Shown here: positions 60,598 to 64,000 of the stretch, in pieces | Numbering within the stretch: position 1 is the first letter of the stretch | Layout: every line of letters begins with the position of its first letter | Assembly (NCBI RefSeq): GCF_014191305.1 | Contig: NZ_JACHWJ010000004.1 | Span: forward strand, 62,001 to 126,000 | Direction: 5' to 3' | Length of the DNA: 64,000 nt | Source: Pseudoclavibacter helvolus | GTDB taxonomy: Bacteria; Actinomycetota; Actinomycetes; Actinomycetales; Microbacteriaceae | Made by a program: the position numbers and the translations under genes | The notes under the pieces: generated by a model | What the model was told of the DNA's origin: nothing | The model's input: the letters and a program-made list of their open reading frames with translations, nothing else | Databases searched by the model: none

Positions 60598-61329
60598 CTA
60601 GCCTTTGATTATGCGACGAGCCAACCGCCTCAGGCGGCGGTACCGGTCGCGTACGGCACGGGCTCTCTCTGCGACGAAGCGTCGCGAGGGGAAGCTTCGA
60701 CGAAGCGTATCGGGGACGTTTTGGACGTAGTTGGCCGCGTCGGAATCTCGCAGCGGGTTGAACGCAGCATCACCGGAGGACACAGACATGGGGGTCTCGA
60801 TGAAGAGACCTGAAAAGGTCGCGTTGCGCAATTTCTGCGAGTTGAAAAGGAAGTCATCACCGAACCAAACGAGCAGGTTTTCCGGAATGCTGACGTAGTT
60901 TTCCTTCCTCATCATCATGAGCGTGCCGAATCCTGAGTCCCTCAAGAATGTAGGCCGAAGTCTTGGCCCAATAGGTGTGCGCGGATCGAAGCAGTTCTCG
61001 TGGGGCCCGATCATTCCCCAAGCACGAGTGCTCAACCAATCGGATGCTTTGTCCAGGATCTGCAGGTCGAAGCTGAGATCATCGTTGGCTATGGCTAGCA
61101 GGGGAAACACGGCTTCGGTGGCACCGAGATTCCAGGCAGGATTCACGAAGATGTTCTCGTCCTGCTGGAGCACGCGGAGCTTTTCGTGCGTGTGTGAAAG
61201 GGTGGCCTGTGCGTTATTGATGACAATTACTTCGCCAACGAGGGGGTGCTCAAGATAGCGGGGGAGCATTTCCTCCAGTAATGGTGATCGCTGGAGCGTC
61301 GGGATGATTACGGAAAAACGCTCGCGCAA
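60598..61329 (-). CDS. Glycosyltransferase family 2-like protein
   Basis: The 243-residue protein has a GT-A start (FSVIIPTLQRSPLLEEML, 5-22), VIVINNA (about 34-40), and ANDDLSFD as the DxD-like site near residue 81. GTLMMMRKENYVSIPENLLVWFGDD (in part) forms the acceptor region. It is short and ends in a basic helix. It converges on the fused GT4 gene with 20 bases between stops. Donor is unknown. Confidence 0.8.
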   Translation of the reverse strand: MRERFSVIIPTLQRSPLLEEMLPRYLEHPLVGEVIVINNAQATLSHTHEKLRVLQQDENIFVNPAWNLGATEAVFPLLAIANDDLSFDLQILDKASDWLSTRAWGMIGPHENCFDPRTPIGPRLRPTFLRDSGFGTLMMMRKENYVSIPENLLVWFGDDFLFNSQKLRNATFSGLFIETPMSVSSGDAAFNPLRDSDAANYVQNVPDTLRRSFPSRRFVAERARAVRDRYRRLRRLARRIIKG

Positions 61330-61395
61330 GAGAACTCCTGGTTGTGCTGATGGGCCGAAAGAGGACGAATGTCCGTTCAGAAGAATGAGCTGGCG

Positions 61396-62355
61396 CTAGC
61401 GCTTCGCGAGGTTGCGCAGGCGGATGCCGATCGTGCTCGGGAGGCGGCGAACCTTGTCGGCGATGACGGCCCTGCGGCGGGCTTTCTGACCCCGTCGCTT
61501 CACGTCCGCCGCGATCTGCCGTCCGGCGACAACTTCCTCGATCGCGCTCTGCAACCGCTCGGCGTAGACCTCGTGGGACCAGATCGGCGAGGTCAGTAGG
61601 GAGGCTAGCTTCGGGTTGTCGTCCGCGATCTCGATCGTGCAACCACAGGCCCTCCCCTCGAGCACAGCGCGCTCACCGCCGCCCTGAAGGATGCAGGGCA
61701 CAAGAACGTTCTTCGCGTCGTTGTAGAGCGCAGCGAGCTTCTCGTGGGACTGGTACGACGAGATCGCAACACCACCGTCGTGGAGCGCCGCTACGAGTTC
61801 CGGCTTCGCCGATGCCAGGTCGCCGACCGCCAGGCGGAGCCCGGTCTTCCCAAGGATTCGCTCGGGGCGCTTGAACGCGGCGAGGCGACCGACCATGAGC
61901 CAGTCGAATTCCCGGTCTCCCGCGTTTGTGACCCGCATGACGCGTGTGTCGACCCCGAAGGCCTGGACGGCGAACGGGTGCGCGCCGGTGAACTGCTCGT
62001 ACCAGGGCGTCTCGTAGAAGATGACGTCGAACCGGCGCATCTGCTCTGGGCTCGGCGGCAGCGTCGACCCGGCGATGAGGAGGCCGACGGGGATCTCCGG
62101 GCGATTCCAGAGGGCACGGTCGGTTGCCTGCGCCGGATACCAGAGCCAGTCGCTTCGTACGAGGACGAAGTCCGCGTCGGCGATGCGGGCGGCCTGGGAC
62201 TCGGCGTCGTCGTTATAGGGGTGGATGTTGAGCCAGGTCACGTCGTGGTGCTGGGCGATCAACTCGATGGCCGCGGAAAAACCGTCGTGATCGATTCCGT
62301 CTTCACCGAAGGCTTCGGAGATACGTGGGACAGCGTGAACGATGTTGATGCGCAT
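61396..62355 (-). CDS. Glycosyltransferase, GT-B-like
   Basis: This 319-residue protein has an N-terminal INIVHAVPRISEAFGEDG, WLNIHPYNDDAES, a FDWLMVGRLAAFKRPERIL donor-side strand (about 155-173), YQSHEKLAALYNDAKNVLVPC, and GGGERAVLEGRACGCTIEIADD where GT4 enzymes have E-x7-E (E-x4-E here). The ATG at 62355 is chosen because the upstream 46 codons are unlike a protein start. It lies 66 bases before the GT2 gene and probably forms an operon with it. Confidence 0.75.
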   Translation of the reverse strand: MRINIVHAVPRISEAFGEDGIDHDGFSAAIELIAQHHDVTWLNIHPYNDDAESQAARIADADFVLVRSDWLWYPAQATDRALWNRPEIPVGLLIAGSTLPPSPEQMRRFDVIFYETPWYEQFTGAHPFAVQAFGVDTRVMRVTNAGDREFDWLMVGRLAAFKRPERILGKTGLRLAVGDLASAKPELVAALHDGGVAISSYQSHEKLAALYNDAKNVLVPCILQGGGERAVLEGRACGCTIEIADDNPKLASLLTSPIWSHEVYAERLQSAIEEVVAGRQIAADVKRRGQKARRRAVIADKVRRLPSTIGIRLRNLAKR

Positions 62356-62641
62356 GGGGGTGGCTCTCTGCGCGTGCGGGCCGGCCGTGGACTGGGGTCT
62401 ACGGTCGGTCCGGAAGGCTGGGACCTCACGGCGCGGGATAGTCGGCGACGCGCCAGGCAGTGCTGAACAGCATGCGTGGCAATCCGAGTGCATCGAATTC
62501 TCTGCAATCGAAATGACGCGAGGGATGCGTCACATGAAGTCGACCACAACCGATCACTCCGACGCAAGTCTCCGACTATCACCCCTATGAACACCCGGAG
62601 AATACCGCGTACAAACTCGCCAGGATGTGAGTGATACGGGA
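62356..62641. other. 286-bp intergenic region between leftward glycosyltransferase genes
   Basis: No gene or clear hairpin is seen. The 62480-62590 part is AT-richer and likely holds the leftward promoter for the two genes at 60598-62355. Confidence 0.4.
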
Positions 62642-64000
62642 TTACCGCACGCGTCGTGGCGGCAGCAGTGCGTATCCGAACTCACGACGGAGGGTGCCCA
62701 GCGCGTCGAGGTCTCGACCCGCCGCCTGCCTGGTCGCATTGACGGGGAAGTTGATCGCAGCGGCGGCCGCAAGGGCGAGCCGGTGCCGCACGGGGCGCTC
62801 GCCCCACTTGCCGGCGTATCGCAGCGCCGAGCTCAGCATCCACGATCTCCGCAGGCCAGGATCGGACGAACCGCCGCTTTCGTGGACCGCCCGAACCGTC
62901 CCCAAGAACACGGAAGGCAGACCACGTTGGCGGAGGCGACGCTGCAGGTCCACCTCCTCAGAGTTCATGAAGAAGCCTTCGTCGAAACCGTGCACGCTGC
63001 GGAACGCGTCCGTCGGGAGCATCATGACGGCGCCTACGACCCAGTCGACGTCAACGGTTGCCCCTGGCGTGGCACGCGTATCGTGTCCAACTGCCTCGTG
63101 CCACCACCGTGATCCGCGGAACCGAGCGAAGATGCTCAGGGCGCTCACGAACTGCTGACGTGCGTTCGGGAAGTGCCTGGCCGGCCACTGCGTCGCTCCG
63201 TGCTCGTCGACGATGTCAGGGGAGACGACTGCCGGCATCACGGGTGCGGCGGCGTGTGCAAGGTCGTGGATGAACGCCTCATCGATTTCGAGATCGCTGT
63301 TGAGGATCAGCAGGGTGCCGTGTTCAGCGAGTCGGGCGCCGCTGTTGATGCCGCTCCCGTAGCCGCCGTTCTCCGCGCGGTACACGATGTGCGCGCTCCC
63401 AGCGGAGTCGATGGGATTCGGCGAGTTGTCGTCGACGACGATGATCCGCATTGGCGGCGCGTCCCGCTGAGCCTCGAGTGCGCTGACGAGGGCTTGGGTG
63501 GGAGCCGGGTCGCCGTAGTGCGGAATGACGATCGTGATGCCGTCACGCGGATCGTTTCTCGCGAAGGAGGTGGCGTTCAGGCGAGCAGTCTCGCGCGCCA
63601 ACTCGGCGTCCTTCTGCGCGCTGAACGCAGCGAGATCGGATCCTCCGCTCGCCTTGCCTGCCTGCCCCGCGGACTCCACGAGGAGCGCGACAATCTTCTC
63701 GGCGACGCGGGCCGGCGCGACGCGAATGGCGACATCGGCGACTCGGCCCAGTCGCTCGTAGCCTTCGCGCTGCCTCACTCGGCCCGCCAGGGTGTCCACG
63801 GCGCTTGTCCAGGCCTTCGCTGCGAAGCCCTGAGAGGCAGATCCCGAGGTGCCCTGCGATTCGCCCGGGTGCCGCGCCTCGAAGGCGGCTCGGGAGGCAC
63901 CTGCGACGAACGCGCGAGCTGCACGTGACTCGGTGGAGTTGGCTGGGCCGTGGTGGGCAACCTCGAGGTCGCGGTCGACGACGATCGGGAGGCCCTGCGA
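62642..64000 (-). CDS. Glycosyltransferase family 2, partial (5' end outside window)
   Basis: The frame is open from the window edge to 62642, giving at least 452 residues. The C-terminal 300 form a GT2 domain: ITIVIPHYGDPAPTQALVSAL, IIVVDDNSPN, AENGGYGSGINSGA, LILNSDLEIDE (DxD-type), WVVGAVMMLPTDAF and HGFDEGFFMNSEEVDLQRRL (quoted in part). This is the rhamnosyltransferase-like layout of WcaA/GT2 proteins. A GTG at 63799 is an internal possibility, but coding quality continues to the edge (LPIVVDRDLEVAHHGPANS). The upstream part may carry another domain. Confidence 0.85.
   Translation of the reverse strand, partial: SQGLPIVVDRDLEVAHHGPANSTESRAARAFVAGASRAAFEARHPGESQGTSGSASQGFAAKAWTSAVDTLAGRVRQREGYERLGRVADVAIRVAPARVAEKIVALLVESAGQAGKASGGSDLAAFSAQKDAELARETARLNATSFARNDPRDGITIVIPHYGDPAPTQALVSALEAQRDAPPMRIIVVDDNSPNPIDSAGSAHIVYRAENGGYGSGINSGARLAEHGTLLILNSDLEIDEAFIHDLAHAAAPVMPAVVSPDIVDEHGATQWPARHFPNARQQFVSALSIFARFRGSRWWHEAVGHDTRATPGATVDVDWVVGAVMMLPTDAFRSVHGFDEGFFMNSEEVDLQRRLRQRGLPSVFLGTVRAVHESGGSSDPGLRRSWMLSSALRYAGKWGERPVRHRLALAAAAAINFPVNATRQAAGRDLDALGTLRREFGYALLPPRRVR

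Overview
The window is high-GC DNA with GTG and TTG starts, many four-base stop/start overlaps, a class-E-type LAxTG sorting signal, a LytR-CpsA-Psr protein and actinobacterial-style exopolysaccharide genes. It most likely comes from an actinobacterium, probably Microbacteriaceae. This placement is inference from composition and gene content; no rRNA or other marker gene is present.

Layout. (1) 1-8606: a first extracellular polysaccharide block. It holds a partial GT4, a leftward operon (GT4, pyruvyl transferase, GT2, Wzy/ligase-like membrane protein), UDP-glucose dehydrogenase, a YdcF-like protein and GalU. (2) 8881-12364: a wall-anchored PAP2 phosphatase, a membrane protein, a VOC protein and an IS110 remnant. 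(3) 12384-22282: a hexuronate catabolic cluster. An IclR regulator, KduI and a TRAP transporter (DctMQP) read left; a zinc dehydrogenase, KduD, KDPG aldolase, KDG kinase and a GH35 beta-galactosidase read right, from a shared control region near 17.0 kb. (4) 22320-24661: a decayed patch with a truncated DeoR gene, palindromes, short tandem repeats and an IS3 element with an amber codon in its transposase. (5) 24896-35719: small hypothetical proteins, then three twin-arginine-exported proteins that share an AAWSTPVI-type signal, next to broken LuxR-type or intact AraC-type regulators, and a GH114 glycosidase. (6) 36035-43548: LCP ligase, initiating sugar-phosphate transferase, PqqD-like protein, nucleotidyltransferase, a fourth AAWATPVI protein, an HprK-like/PqqD fusion kinase and signal peptidase I. 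(7) 43852-64000: the main capsule/exopolysaccharide block. It holds two Gmd paralogues, a Wzy-like protein, a tyrosine autokinase with its phosphatase, an acyltransferase, nonulosonic acid genes (NeuA and a three-domain NeuB) and many glycosyltransferases.

How it fits together. GalU and Ugd make UDP-glucose and UDP-glucuronate, the Gmd pair makes GDP-6-deoxyhexoses, and NeuB/NeuA make a CMP-activated nonulosonic acid. The polyprenyl sugar-phosphate transferase starts repeat units, the glycosyltransferases extend them, the Wzy-like proteins polymerise, the kinase/phosphatase pair controls chain export, and the LCP protein may attach the product to the wall. The kdu cluster takes up uronate-type sugars and degrades them to pyruvate and glyceraldehyde-3-phosphate.

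The least explained parts are the AAWSTPVI secreted-protein family with its dedicated regulators, and the HprK-like/PqqD/nucleotidyltransferase/signal-peptidase group at 39-43.5 kb.
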